Positions 29,635 through 40,484 are shown, counted from the stretch's first letter. The stretch is 64,000 bases of DNA from CAIWHR01 sp963809965 (GCA_963809965.1 CAWELU010000028.1:1-64000); one strand, 5' to 3'. The notes: generated by a model from the letters alone, not told the origin. Translations and numbers: made by a program.

Positions 29635-30480
29635 GTGACCACCGACTCCGACGACGCCCGATCCCCGCTTCGACGCCGCCGCCGCGGCGCTGCAGGACGG
29701 CGACGCCGAGCAGGCGCTCGACGCTGGCCCGCGCAGGGGGCCAAGCTAGGCGCGCCGCGAGGGCGACGACCTCGCTGGCCGCCGACCTGCGGTGGCTGGA
29801 GGGGGCCGCGCTGCTCGAGCTCGGGGACGCGCGCCGCGGCGCTGGCGGCGCTCGACGAGGCCCTGCGGCTCGCCCCCGACCACCTCGACGCCCTGCTCGA
29901 GCGGGCCGAGGCGCTCTTCGAGCTCTGCCGCTTCGACGCGGCGCTGGCCTCGGCCCAGGCCCTCGCCGAGGCCGCGCCCGACGAGGCCCGCGCCCACCAC
30001 CTGCTCGGCCTGCTGGCGGAGCGGCGCGGCGACGCCCGCGAGGCGGAGCGCCGCTTCGCCCGGGCCCGGAGGCTCGACCCGGAGGCCTTCCCCGGCCGGT
30101 CACCGCTCTCCCGCCGCGACTTCGACGCCGCCGTGGAGCGGGCCTTCGACGGCGCTCCCCGAGCCGGTGCGGCGCTACCTCGCCAACGTCCCGGTCACGG
30201 TGGAGGACCTGCCCGGCCGACCACGACCTGCTCGACTCCGACCCGCCCCTCCCCCCCACCATCCTCGGCCTGTTCCGCGGCGCCCCCTACGGCCAGAAGC
30301 TCTCCGCCGACCCGTGGAGCCACCTCCCCTCCTCCATCGTCCTCTACCAGCGCAACCTGGAGCGGGCCGCCACCACGCCGCGCGGAGCTGGAGGAGGAGA
30401 TCGCCACCACGCTGGTCCACGAGGTGGGCCACTTCCTCGGCCTCGACGAGGACGAGCTCTGGGCGCGGGGGCTGGACTGA
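29635..30480 (+). CDS. TPR protein fused to zincin-like metallopeptidase domain
   Basis: This protein of about 280 residues joins tetratricopeptide repeats to a minimal zinc-peptidase domain. GTG at 29635 is the likely start, 23 bases after the GGDEF gene. TPRs: ALAALDEALRLAPDHLDALLER, CRFDAALASAQALAEAAPDE, HHLLGLLAERRGDAREAERR. The C-terminal domain matches the small zincin_1/DUF1025 family: PVTVEDLP, ILGLFRGAPYGQ, SSIVLYQRNLER and the zinc site TLVHEVGHFLGLDEDEL, with HExGH and a third acidic ligand. The TPR-plus-zincin form occurs in myxobacteria. The first 70 residues and two later spots are frame-damaged. Probably co-transcribed with the GGDEF gene. Confidence 0.75.
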   Translation: MTTDSDDARSPLRRRRRGAAGRRRRAGARRWPAQGAKLGAPRGRRPRWPPTCGGWRGPRCSSSGTRAAALAALDEALRLAPDHLDALLERAEALFELCRFDAALASAQALAEAAPDEARAHHLLGLLAERRGDAREAERRFARARRLDPEAFPGRSPLSRRDFDAAVERAFDGAPRAGAALPRQRPGHGGGPARPTTTCSTPTRPSPPPSSACSAAPPTARSSPPTRGATSPPPSSSTSATWSGPPPRRAELEEEIATTLVHEVGHFLGLDEDELWARGLD

Positions 30481-30489
30481 CCTCGAAGG

Positions 30490-31445
30490 CTACTTGATGA
30501 CCTGGGCGCCGGCCACCAGCTCGGGCTTCGAAGACGATGCCGGCCCGGGAGGCGACCTTGACGTTGATGGAACAGCTTGGCGTTCTTGTTCGGCGTGACC
30601 GGGATGTTGGCCGCGACTGCCCTTCACGATCTCGAGGGCCGCCTTGCCCGCCCAGATCCCCTGCTCCTCCGGGATCTTGGTCATGCCCAGCATGGCGTAC
30701 GGCATCATGAAGTCATACATGGCGCCCGACGGGAATTCCCTGAAGTGCTCCACGGCATAGGCCGCCGCCTCGGCCTCGTTCCAGTCGGAGATTCCGGCGA
30801 GTTGCCGAGCAGCAGGACGTCGACCTCCGCCTGCATCTTGGAGAAGGCGGCCTTCCACTCGGCCATGGTCTTCACCAGCTTCTGCTGCGCGAACTTGATC
30901 TTGAGCTGCTCCGAGTAGGCCTTCTGCTCGGTGCGCTCGGTCTCGGTGTCGACGGTGAGGAAGCCGATCCGCGGCCCCTTGGCGTAGCCCTTCAGGCTCT
31001 GCAGCAGCTGCTCGACCAGCGCCACCTCGAGCATGCCGGTGGCGTTGCGGAAGGGGAGGCCGTAGTGCTTGGCGTCCCAGTTCACGCCGCAGAAGACCCA
31101 GGGCAGCGCCACGTCCTTGTAGGACTGGACCATCACCTTGGTGGCGATGTCGTCGGCGACGATGACCACGTCCGGCTTGTAGCTGGCGATGGTCGCCTGG
31201 ATGCCGGCGGCTGCCTCCTTGAGCGACTTCTCGTCGGGGTGGCGCTTGGCGTCCATGTAGAACTTCTTCATCTCGACGCCGGAAGGCTTGAGCACGCTGG
31301 CCACGCCGGCCTCCTCGCCGTCGCTCCAGGCGTACCCCTCGTGGTACGAGTTGACGAAGAGGACCTTCTTGCCGGTCTGGGCCGCTGCGGGGGTGGCGGC
31401 CAGGGCCATCAGCATGACGAGGAGGAGAGACGTCTTCTTGGACAC
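30490..31445 (-). CDS. ABC transporter substrate-binding protein, PF04392-like
   Basis: This is an exported solute-binding protein of about 318 residues. GTG at 31445, with AGGAG upstream, gives a signal peptide (KTSLLLVMLMALAATPAAAQ). The mature chain opens KKVLFVNSYHEGYAWSDGEE and has YKPDVVIVADDIATKVMVQ, FCGVNWDAKHYGLPF and GPRIGFLTVDTETERTEQKAY, the pattern of the ABC_sub_bind (PF04392) family, often linked to tryptophan/tyrosine or histidine-kinase-associated sensing. The C-terminal third is shifted (30800-30500) but reads IVKGSRANIPVTPNKNAKLF after repair. No permease or ATPase gene is adjacent, so it may work as a lone sensor or serve a transporter elsewhere. Confidence 0.75.
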
Positions 31446-31667
31446 GGTGTGCTCCTGGATGAGACCTGACGGTGGGCGTGGCGACACGGGTCGGGGACAG
31501 GGCATCCGACCCGCCGTTCCGAGTCGATGCCGTCTTCTACGGTGACTCGGTCCGCAGGTCAAAGCCCCACCTCGATTGCTCATGGCCCTCCCCTTCGCCA
31601 CGCCTGGGATTCGCCCGCCGTCGATGGCGGTCCTGGTGGGCTGACCTGCGACCTCGAGGTGGTTTGA

Positions 31668-32285
31668 CTACCCTGGGGCGGGCGCCTTCGCCTTCGCGTT
31701 CCAGCGCATGGCGTAGACGGCCGTCCCCTCCCGAGGGTCGATCCGCTCCAGCTCCACCGTCCCCTCGGCGCCCACCGCCGGGATGATCCCCGAGAGCGAG
31801 CTGGCGACCGAGCGGGGCCAGACGGCGTCGGAGCTGCACACCGGAGGCAGGCCGACCACGGTGAGGGTCGCCTCGCCCTCGCCGTGCCGGATCACGGTCC
31901 AGCGACCGCAGCCCTGGAACATCAGCGCCCAGCCCTTGGGAACCCAGCTCGCCCAGGCCCCCGCGTCGAGCCCGAGCAGGCGCGTCGCGACCTCCTCCAG
32001 GGCGCGCAGGAGCGGCCCGCGGAAGGAGTGCAGCATCATCTCGCGGTTGAAGGTGGCCAGCCCCGCCGGACCGAGGACCTCGTCCAGTGCTCCCGCCATG
32101 GCCACGTCGTGCGCCACCGGCAGCCAGTCGAACCCGGTCGCCTCCTCGATGGTAGCCACCAGGGTCGGCCCCATCCGGTCGCGGATTGCCTGCCGGTTCG
32201 GCTGGCGGTCCACGGCGGCGAGAACCTGCTTCAGGTGACGGGCACGGACCAGCGGGCTGGACAAGGTGACCCTCCTCTCGGACAC
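31668..32285 (-). CDS. TIGR02265/DUF2378-like myxobacterial protein
   Basis: This is an intact 205-residue protein from ATG 32285. The layout, an N-terminal helical segment (SSPLVRARHLKQVLAAVDRQ), a middle FDWLPVAHDVAMAGALDEVLG, FRGPLLRALEEVATRLLG, and a beta-rich C-terminus with CGRWTVIRHGEGEATLTVVG, resembles the heme-NO-binding-like fold of the TIGR02265/DUF2378 paralogous family common in Myxococcota. The match is by overall pattern only, so the family name is tentative. No signal peptide. It is flanked by an ABC binding protein and polB on the same strand, with gaps of 222 and 90 bases, so probably monocistronic. Confidence 0.5.
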   Translation of the reverse strand: MSERRVTLSSPLVRARHLKQVLAAVDRQPNRQAIRDRMGPTLVATIEEATGFDWLPVAHDVAMAGALDEVLGPAGLATFNREMMLHSFRGPLLRALEEVATRLLGLDAGAWASWVPKGWALMFQGCGRWTVIRHGEGEATLTVVGLPPVCSSDAVWPRSVASSLSGIIPAVGAEGTVELERIDPREGTAVYAMRWNAKAKAPAPG

Positions 32286-32375
32286 CTAGGACAGTTCGCA
32301 CCCAAGCTCAACGCCCCATCGGGCCGAACGCCGGGTCCGGGGCACGGCGCGGGACCACCAGGACTCGAAGCCGCG

Positions 32376-34773
32376 TCACGACGCGAACAGCCCGAGCTGC
32401 GGGCGTCTCGCCGAACCACGGGCGCGCGTCCCAGCCCCGCGCGTCGGCGACGGAGCGGGCGATGGGCAGGAGCTGGCGCTCGAGGTAGTGCCGCGTAGTC
32501 GAGCGGCGCGCCGCGTGCGCGCCTCGACCGGCTCCGCGCCGGCGCGGGTCATGACGTAGGAGATCCGGCCGCGCTCGCCCGTCCAGCCGAGGAGCCGCGC
32601 CGCGCGCACCTGCGGGGTCTCCGAGCCGTAGTCCTCGGCCGGCCGCCGCAGCGACTTGCGGTACACGAGCTCCGCGTCGAGCTCGCCGCGCTGGAGGCGG
32701 GCCACCAGGTCCCGGCAGAAGTCGCGCACCTCCGCCTCGCCCGCGTCGGCGAAGGCGCGGGCCAGCAGCTCGACCTGGAACCGGCGCGCCAGCGGGGTGA
32801 AGTCGCTGCGCGCCGCCTCCATGCCCTTCACCTCGACCTCCGACGGCGCCGTCCGGCGCCGAGCCGCAGGCCGGCGTAGCCCTTGGCGCGGCCGCGCCCC
32901 TCGCCGGTGGGGTCGTGCTTCAGCCGCGGGATGAAGAAGCGCCGGTAGGCCTTCTCGCAGCGGATGCGCAGGTGCGACGCGACGTCGTGCTCGCGCCGGA
33001 TCCGCTCGGCGAGGGCCGCGTTCAGCTCGTCCGCCGCCCGCGCGCCGAAGGCCGTGAGGTCGTCGAACCCGGCCTCGTCGCCCAGGCCCGAGAGCACGAA
33101 CACCGAGTCGGTGTCGCCGTAGAGCACGCGCAGGCCCCGCGCCTCGAAGAAGTCGCGCGCCGCGGTGAGGAAGACGCTTCCCGAACGAGGTGATGGCGCC
33201 GGCGAGCTCGGTGCGCGCGTAGCGGCAGCCCTCGGCGCCGAGCACGCCGTAGAACGAGTTCTGCAGGATCTTGTAGACGTACGCCGCCGTCTCGTCGCCC
33301 GCCGCGAGCGCCGCCTCCCGCTCCTCCGCGTACCGCGCGATGATCGCCGGCAGGATCCCCGCGGTCCGCTCGAAGCGCGCGCCGTTCGGGGCGACGAGGT
33401 CGTCGGGGCGCGGCGCCCGCGCCTCGGCCCGCGCGTGCGCCAGCGGGTCGATGTTGAAGGTCCGGATGATCGACGGGTACAGGCTGCGGAAGTCGAAGAC
33501 GAGCACGTTGGGGAAGAAGCCGGGCACCGCCTCGAGCACCGTCCCGCCCGCCGCCCCCGACACGCGGCGCTCGGCGCGGGGCGGCGGCAGGACGCGGCGC
33601 GCGCGCAGCTCGGCCGCGTAGATGCGCTCGAAGGCGGGGATGCTCGTCCAGGCGAGGTCGAGCGAGACCCCGGTCAGCGCCGAGCGCCTCGCGGTCAGCG
33701 CGTCGAGCCCGGTCTTGGCGAGGATGCGCAGCACCAGCTCCGAGTCCCGCAGGCAGTAGGCGCAGAACGCCGTCGGGCTCCTCGCGGCGGAGCCGGTCGA
33801 GCTCGTCCAGCTTCGAGAGGCCCCGCGCGGACACCGACTTGCCCTCGCCGAGCACCGCGCGCGCCACCGCCTCGAGGGAGAGGTCGTCGAAGCGCTCGCC
33901 CGAGGCGCGCACCAGGCGCATCGCGTCGAGCACCGCGCGCCCGGGGACCTGGAACGCCGCCCGCCGCCCCTCGCGCTCGACGAGCGACGCCTCCTCCGCG
34001 GTCCGGCCCACGTCGAACGGGACGCCGCAGGCCGCGAACCGCCTGGCGAGCACGCGCAGGTCGAAGTCGATGACGTTCCACCCGGTGATCACGTCCGGGT
34101 CCCGCGCCAGGATGCGCTTCGCCAGCGCCGACAGCAGCTCCGCCTCGGTCGGAAAGGAGGTGACCCCGGGCGCGTCCAGCGCCGGGCCCACGAACAGCAC
34201 CTCGCCCGCCCCGCCGGCCCCCGCCAGCGACGCCGCGACCACCGTGCCCGCGCGGTCGGTCTCGATGTCGAGCGCGAGCCACGCCAGCGCGGTCGGCGTC
34301 TGGCACGGCGCGAGGGTGGGCTCGACGAAGACCACGTCGACCCGCCGCCCCGGCGCCGCGTCCCCGCGAATGGTCACCGGCCCCTGCAGCCCGAGCGCGA
34401 TCAGCGCCTCGTTCGCCCGGGGCTGCTCCCGCACCAGCACCGGGACGCTGCGAGGCCGCGAGCGCCCGCTCCGCGCGGTCGAGCGCGCCGTGCGCCACCT
34501 CCAGCCGCGCCAGCGAGGCGCCGGCGAGGTCCGACCAGGGCTCCGGATCGAGCGAGGCCCCCGCCACGCACGCGAGCGCGGCGGGGCCGTGCTCCTGGGC
34601 GACGTAGACCGCGGGCCTCGGCGCGCTGCACCACCGCGGCGAAGCTGCGCCGGTCGTCGAGCCGGCCGGTGAGGAAGATGCGTCCGGCCGCGTCGGCGCG
34701 GCGAGCCCCGGCCGACGCGCGTTCCGCGACCCTCCTCCCAGGCCGCCACGATGAAGCCCTGCACCTGCGCCAT
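32376..34773 (-). CDS. polB: DNA polymerase II (family B, frame-damaged)
   Basis: This is a bacterial family B polymerase with 3'-5' exonuclease, about 790 residues, used in repair/translesion restart rather than main replication. The ATG at 34773 gives AQVQGFIVAAW, the normal N-terminus. Exo I is WLALDIETDRAG, Exo II is VITGWNVIDFDLRVLARRF, and Exo III falls near the YCLRDSEL-type stretch. Polymerase motif A is FDFRSLYPSIIRTFNIDP, motif B ILQNSFYGVLGAEGCRYA and motif C LYGDTDSVFVLSG, followed by KAYRRFFIPRLKHD. The C-terminus ends PQLGLFAS at TGA 32376-32378. Frame changes near 34640, 34460, 33760, 33180, 32870, 32500 and 32430 all leave motifs in order. Confidence 0.9.
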
Positions 34774-34782
34774 GTGGCCAGC

Positions 34783-35190
34783 TTACGCTCGACCGGGGAG
34801 CCTGCCGCCCAGCCAACCGCAAGGCAGCGCGGTGACGGCCAGCAGGAGCGGATACCAGTGCGGCCCGAACTCCGGCCCGCGGTTCCAGGTCGCGACGGCC
34901 CCGGCGAGGTTGGCGAACAGGCCCAGCGCGCCGAGGAGGAGCGCGTGGCCCATGGGCCGGTCGGGCGCCAGCCGTGCCGCGACGGCGCAGCCGAGGACGG
35001 TGAAGGCGATCCGGTAGCCCGCCGCCAGGGCGAAGAGCGGCTCGGACATCGGCTGGCCCCAGGGCGGGAAGACGCTGGTGGCGTGGAGGACCACGTCGGT
35101 TGCCAGCGAGAGGACGGCGCCCGCCGCCAGGCCGGCGATGAGCGCCAGGAAGCTCCGGCCCAGGCGGCGCGGTCCGAGGGCGGTGCTCAT
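34783..35190 (-). CDS. Small integral membrane protein
   Basis: This is a 135-residue hypothetical with four hydrophobic segments: FLALIAGLAAGAVLSLATDV, LFALAAGYRIAFTVLGCAVA, HALLLGALGLFANLAGAVAT and YPLLLAVTALPCGWLGG. The frame is intact from ATG 35190. The pattern, with a conserved VVLHATSVFPPWGQPMSE loop and a YR after helix 2, recurs in small membrane proteins of many soil bacteria, with no known function. It ends 9 bases before polB and could be co-transcribed with it. Confidence 0.65.
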   Translation of the reverse strand: MSTALGPRRLGRSFLALIAGLAAGAVLSLATDVVLHATSVFPPWGQPMSEPLFALAAGYRIAFTVLGCAVAARLAPDRPMGHALLLGALGLFANLAGAVATWNRGPEFGPHWYPLLLAVTALPCGWLGGRLPGRA

Positions 35191-35311
35191 GACCCCGCGC
35201 TCGCCGGCCGGCAGCGCCTCGACGACTCGGCGGCGGGTGGGTCGGCCAGGGCCTGGAAGGCGTGTGCGCGCATGATTGAGAGTATCTATGGAGGTGGCTG
35301 CGCGCCGTCCA

Positions 35312-35992
35312 CTACTGGGTCCGGATCGAGTCGATCCGGAAGGTGAGCTTGGAGAGGGAGACCAGGCTCGACTGCCTGCTGGCCGTGGCGATCACCTCGA
35401 TGGCCAGCCGACCGGGGACGGGGAGGCTGGGCACGGCGGCGCTCACGTTGGAGACCTGCTCCCCGACGGTCCCCGGCCCATAGATCTTGGTCCAGAGCTC
35501 GACCATCCCGCCCCCACCGGCGTTGGGCTGGAAGAAGATCCTCACCGTGGCGGCACCGTCGATGCCGAGCGTGCCGCTCCCGGCAAGGATGTTGTAGTTG
35601 GTGACCTCGTAGTCGAACAGCAGGTTCTTGGCGCGAGAGAGATTGACGTTGTCCTGGTACGCGATCAGGTAGGGGAAGTGCCCTGGGAAGAGCGCGGTCC
35701 CTGCGTCGCTCGCGGGGAACTCCAGGAAGTACTGACCGTCCGAGGGCATGAAGCCCACGGCCGTCACCCGCTGGACCCCGAGATCCGCGTGGCTCCAATC
35801 GTTCAGCCCCTCGCGGATCCACCCTTCCGGTTGCCGCCCGTCGAGGTTGGCGCCCTTCACCTCGAAGCTGGGGTTGGAGATGGCGACGAACGGAGGCTCG
35901 GAGGCGCCGCCGCCGCATCCGGTCGACGACGCGGCGAGGAGGGCGGACAAGACCGAGGCGCGAACCAACATGCGGCAGGGGCCCAGCTTCAT
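35312..35992 (-). CDS. Exported lipoprotein of unknown function
   Basis: This is a 226-residue intact protein. The N-terminus RASVLSALLAASSTGCGGG is a lipoprotein signal with the lipidated Cys in SSTGC. The mature chain begins EPPFVAISNPSFEVKGANL and contains GWIREGLNDWSH and LIAYQDNVNLSRAKNLLFDY, followed by an all-beta C-terminal half (ATVRIFFQPN, MVELWTKIYGPGTVG). This layout suggests a jelly-roll, carbohydrate-binding-like domain (SNPSFE and GW..... are typical of CBM-like folds). That is inference; no catalytic motif is visible. It lies near the large repeat lipoprotein, with a 216-base gap. Confidence 0.65.
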   Translation of the reverse strand: MKLGPCRMLVRASVLSALLAASSTGCGGGASEPPFVAISNPSFEVKGANLDGRQPEGWIREGLNDWSHADLGVQRVTAVGFMPSDGQYFLEFPASDAGTALFPGHFPYLIAYQDNVNLSRAKNLLFDYEVTNYNILAGSGTLGIDGAATVRIFFQPNAGGGGMVELWTKIYGPGTVGEQVSNVSAAVPSLPVPGRLAIEVIATASRQSSLVSLSKLTFRIDSIRTQ

Positions 35993-36208
35993 GGCTTCCT
36001 CTCGACGACCTGGCTGCGTGAGCGCGAACCGTCCCCACGCGTGACCGCTTCGGGTGCGACAGGGGCGTGACGGGGACTAGACTCCGATGGCGCGAGATTG
36101 TCGAGCCGGGCGGGCCACGGTGACTCGAATCCACCGGGTCGAGACGCGATCGGGTGGCGCCGAGGCGCCGGCGCGGCCCCGGATGGTCTGCCAGGCGTGA
36201 TGGCGCCC

Positions 36209-39191
36209 TCAGAAGGCGCGGATGGCGCGGACGCCCATGCGCTGTCTCTTGTTCGAATTCCAGGGCTGGCCGTAGGGGAAGTAGAAGCTGGATGCAGACC
36301 AGGGGCTGACTTCGCTGGAGCTCCAGTACTCCCCACCCAGGCCACCGAGCCCCTTGAGATAGAGGTTGGTGAACACCAGGGTGAGCTCGTCCCTGGAAGG
36401 CAGGAACCAGTCGCTGTACCCGTCCAGCACCAGGGTGTCGGCGACCTTGGCGGCGAAGTCCGGCTCGCCGCACGCAGCGACGATGGCGGCGGTGTTGGTG
36501 GCCCCGGCCCCGAGCGCCGTGCTGGTGGGGATGCTCGTCCCCTCGCACCCCCACGGCAACCACGCTACGTCTGCCGGGGTCACCACCAGGCCGTGCAGCC
36601 CGGTGCCGTCGAGGTGGAAGACGATGCCGCCGGCGTAGCTCTGGCCGAGGTAGGGGGTGGAGGGCTCCAGCGTGGTGAATACCACCGGTGGACCGTAGGC
36701 CGTTCCCACGCTGTTGGTGGCGTAGGCCCTCAGGTAGTAGGTCCGGTTGGCGTAGAGCGGCGTGACGCTCGAGACGAAGGCGGCGTCACCGGTCCCGTCG
36801 GTGGACTTCGGGTCACCGACGGTCGGGCTCGGGTTCCAGCTCCAGGCCACCCCCTTCTGCGTGATGGCGCAGCCGCCGTTGTCGACGATGGTGCCGCCGG
36901 AGGTGGCGTCGAAGTAGCCGATGGCCGTGACCGGCTCGGTGGTCAGCGACGGCAGCAGCCCGGTGCTCACCGTGTTCTGGTTGCCGTAGGCGGTGCCCGT
37001 GGAGTTGGTGGCGTAGGCCCTCACGTAGTAGACGACGCCGCAGCCGCCCAGCCCGGTGACCGTGCTGGAGAAGTAGCCGACGCTCGCCGCCGTCGGTGGA
37101 GCAGGTGTCGGCCAGCGTCGGGTTCTGCGCCGTGCTCCAGCAGACGCCCCGTGAGGTGACCGGCGAGCCACCGTCGTTGCTCACGTAGCCGCCGCTGGAG
37201 GCCGTGGTGCTGCCGGTGATGGTGGAGGGGGAGGTCCCGACCACCGGGGCGGTCGGTCCGGGGGTCGCCAGATCGGTGGTGGTGAAGCGGAGCTCGTTGC
37301 CGTAGGCGGTGCCGAGCGCGTTGGTCGCATAGGCGCGGACGTAGTAGCTGGTCAGCGGGTTGAGGCCGTTCAGGGTGCTGTTGAAGGCGGCCGGGCCGGT
37401 GCCGTCGCTGGTCCTGGTGTTGGCGATGGTCGGGCCGGGGTTGAGACTCCAGCAGACCCCCTTGGCGGTGATGGGAGAGCCCCCGTCGGTGGTGATCACC
37501 CCCCCCGAGCCGGCCAGGTTGGATGAGATACCGCCCACCGCCCTGGTGGCCAGGACCGGCGCCGACGGAGACAGGGTGGTGAGGCTCACCTGGTTGCCGT
37601 AGGAGGTGCCGCCGCCGTTCACCGCGAAGGCGCGGAGGTAATAGGTGGTGCCGGCGGCCAGCCCGCTGATGCTGGCCGTGAAGGTCCCCATCCCGCCGGC
37701 CTCGCTGGCGCAGGTGCCGGCGGTGGTCGGTGCCGGCGTGGTTGCCCAGCAGACTCCGCGGCTGGTCACCGGGGCGCCGGAGTCGCTCACCACCGTCCCA
37801 CCATCGGTGGCGGTGGTGTAGGAGATGGCGCTGGGCGTGCTGGTGGTCACGGTGGCCAGCGGCAGCAGGACCGTGGTGAAGGCGCGGTCCTCGCCGTAGG
37901 CGGTTCCCTGCGCGTTGGTGGCCCAGGCCCGCACGTGGTGGGTGGTGTTGGAGGTGAGCCCGGTCATCAGGGCGATGTAGCGCCCTGCCCCCACCCCTTC
38001 GCTGGCGCAGCTGCCGGCGGTGGTCGGGCTGGGCGCCAGGTCCCAGCAGATGCCGCGGGACAGGATGGGCGCCCCGCCGTCATCGGTGATCTCGCCGCCG
38101 GACAGGGCGGTCGAGGTGGTGATGTTGGAGACCACCTGCGTGCCCAGGGTCGGGACGGTCAGCGCCAGCGTGGTGAAGGTCCGCTCCTCGCCGTAGCTGG
38201 TGCCGAGCGCGTTGGTGGCGAAGGCCCGCACGAAGTAGCCGGTGCCGGGCGTCAGCGCGTCGCAGCGCGTGGCAAACGGCCCCGCCCCCGGGACCGAGAA
38301 GTAGACGGTGTCGTGGATGGTGGGCGCCGCGTGGGTCGCCAGGGCGACGCCTCTCGCGAAGATCAGCTCGCCCCCGTCGTCGGTGACGCTGGCGCCGACC
38401 GTCGCCTCGGCGTAGCGAAGGCCGCTGACGTCCACGGTCACCACCGTGGGAAGGCTCGTGCCCTGCGGCGCCCCGCTGCAGAGGTACGACACCGGACCCG
38501 TCCCGACCTGCAGCTTCACGCCACCGAGGCCGCAGTTGGTCCCGGGGGGCTCGGGCGTCATGGTGACGCTCGCGCCGTCCTGGCCCGTGGCGCCCGGGGC
38601 GCCGTTGCAGGCATAGGCCGGGGTCCCGGCGCCCACCTGGAGCCGCTGGCCGCCGAAGGCGCAGTTGGCCCCCGCCGGCTCGGGGGTCATCGCGACGCTC
38701 TCGCCGGCTGCGCCGGTCGCGCCGTTGCAGACGTGGGCCGGTGCTCCCGATCCCACGCGGAGCTCCTGCCCGCCGAACTGGCAGTTGCCCCCGGCCGACT
38801 CGGGCGTCACGGTGACGCTCTCGCCGGGAAGGCCGGTCGCCCCGGGCGCGCCGCTGCAGACGTAGGTCGGAGCGCCTCCGGCGGGCGTCACCTTCACACC
38901 GCCTTCGGCGCAGTTGACTCCCGGCCCCTCCGCCGTGGTCGCCACGCCCTGGCCGTCGGCTCCGTCGCAGACGTAGACGGTGGAGTCGACCTCGGCGACG
39001 TCGAGGGCCCGGTTGCCGTCATCGTCGGCTCCGGCCTCCACCTTGGTGCCGCCGCTGGCGCAGTGAGTTCCCGGCGCCTCGACGGTGGTCCGGAGCAGGT
39101 AGCTCGTGCCATGGCCTCCGGGGACGCCCTGCTCTCCGGTGCAGGCGGTCATCGACAGGACGAGGATGACGGTGAGTGAACCGATCTTCAT
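36209..39191 (-). CDS. Large repeat lipoprotein: collagen-like, fibronectin-type repeats, DUF1566 end
   Basis: This is a 994-residue surface-type lipoprotein with only one frame error, near 37095. ATG 39191 gives LTVILVLSMTACTGE (lipobox MTAC). Residues about 18-290 hold five Cys-containing G-x-x-G repeats such as VCNGATGAAGESV and ACNGAPGATGQDG, each followed by MTPEPAG.NC.FGG. Then six fibronectin-type-III-like modules of about 95 residues end in YYVRAYATN..GTAYG.....TT. The C-terminal 130 residues match the DUF1566 (Lcl C-terminal) pattern: GGIVFHLDGTGLHGLVVTPA, YSDWFLPSRDEL, YWSSSEV and the final QRMGVRAIRAF. Such proteins are outer-surface adhesin or structural proteins. No clear RBS beyond GGGAG. 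Confidence 0.8.
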
Positions 39192-39317
39192 GGGCGACTC
39201 CCTGGAGCTCGAAGGAAGCCCGATAGTCCCGGATCGCCTCGCGAATTCCAGTCGCGTCGCCATGGTGTGACATTGCGCCGCAGGCGCCGTAGGGCCGTCT
39301 CCCACCCCTCCCTCCGT

Positions 39318-40261
39318 TTACGAATCGTGAACCCGGCCGGACGCACCCCGCTCCTTGGCGCGCAGGACCAGGACCGTCCCGGCCAGCACCAGCAGCATCC
39401 CGGCGACGGCGGGCGACCGTCCACCGGTAGCGCTCGAAGAGCGTGGAGGCGAGCATGGCGACCACCGGGATGACGGCCGTCGAGTAGCCGGCCCGCCCCG
39501 CGCCGATGCGCTGCAGGAGCGTCAGGTAGCTGACGAAGGCCACCACCGACCCGAAGACCGCCAGGTAGAGGAGCGACAGCACGTAGGGCGCCCGCGGATC
39601 GAAGGCGAAGGGGAGGCCGCGGGCGGCAGACCAGCCCATCACCAGCAGCGAGGCGTACCCCATGGCGAAGGCGGTGCCGGGCACCACCGCCACGCCGCCT
39701 GCGAAGAGCCGCTGGGAGATCGAGGTTGCCGCCCGACGCGACCAGCGTGCCGCCGGCGGCGTAGGCGACGCCGACCAGGAGCCCGGTGTCGCCGCGCAGG
39801 CCGCTCACCTCCGGCCAGAAGAGCAGGCCGACACCGGAGACGCCCAGCACCGCGCCGAGGAGGACCGCGGCCGGCGCCGGCGTCCCGAAGAAGACCCGGG
39901 CGCCGAGCAGGTTCCAGAAGACCATGAAGGCGAAGAGCACGGCCACCAGGCCGGAGGTCAGCGTGGCCTCGGCCCGGTAGACCAGCACGTAGTTGAGCCC
40001 GAAGAGCAGCACCCCGAGCGACGCCAGCCCGAGGTGATCGCGCAGGCCGAAGCGGAGCGGGATCCGCCGCAGCCAGCACCAGCCGAGCAGCAGCGCCGAC
40101 GCGAGCGCGAAGCGCCAGGCGACCGAGACCTCGGGCGCGACCAGGCCGAGCTGGAACTTGATGACCAGCCAGGTGGTGCCCCAGATGAAGGTGGGGATGG
40201 CGAAGAGCAGCAGGCTGCTGGTGCCGACCCGGCGGGGCGGGGCGCTCTGGGAGGCGGTCAT
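39318..40261 (-). CDS. EamA/DMT-family transporter
   Basis: This is an inner-membrane transporter of about 310 residues with ten predicted helices. ATG 40261 leads to LLFAIPTFIWGTTWLVIKFQ, the defining first helix of the EamA (RhaT/YdcZ-like) family, with VAWRFALASALLLGWCW in helix 2 and ATLTSGLVAVLFAFMVFWNL at the end of repeat 1. Repeat 2 has GSVVAFVSYLTLLQRIGAGR and YSTAVIPVVAMLASTLFERY. A single-base error near 39725 and one near 39415 are repaired to end LVLRAKERGASGRVHDS at TAA 39318-39320. It differs from the DMT gene at 20.8 kb. Substrate unknown. Confidence 0.85.
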
Positions 40262-40484
40262 GAGCGCGGGACTCTAACGCCGGCCACCCTCCCCTGCATC
40301 GCACTGGCGCGCGAGGCGGAGGCCGAGGGCGACGCGCCGAGGTGCGCCCCGGGGTGAGTCCTGCTTCCGTCTCCCGCCCGGGTCGCCTCCTGGCTGGAAG
40401 CGGCGCTCACGGTCGGCAGCCACCGATCGCCGAGATCAGCCGAAAAATTGACGGGTTGCGACCGATATCGGAACCTCTGGGGAC

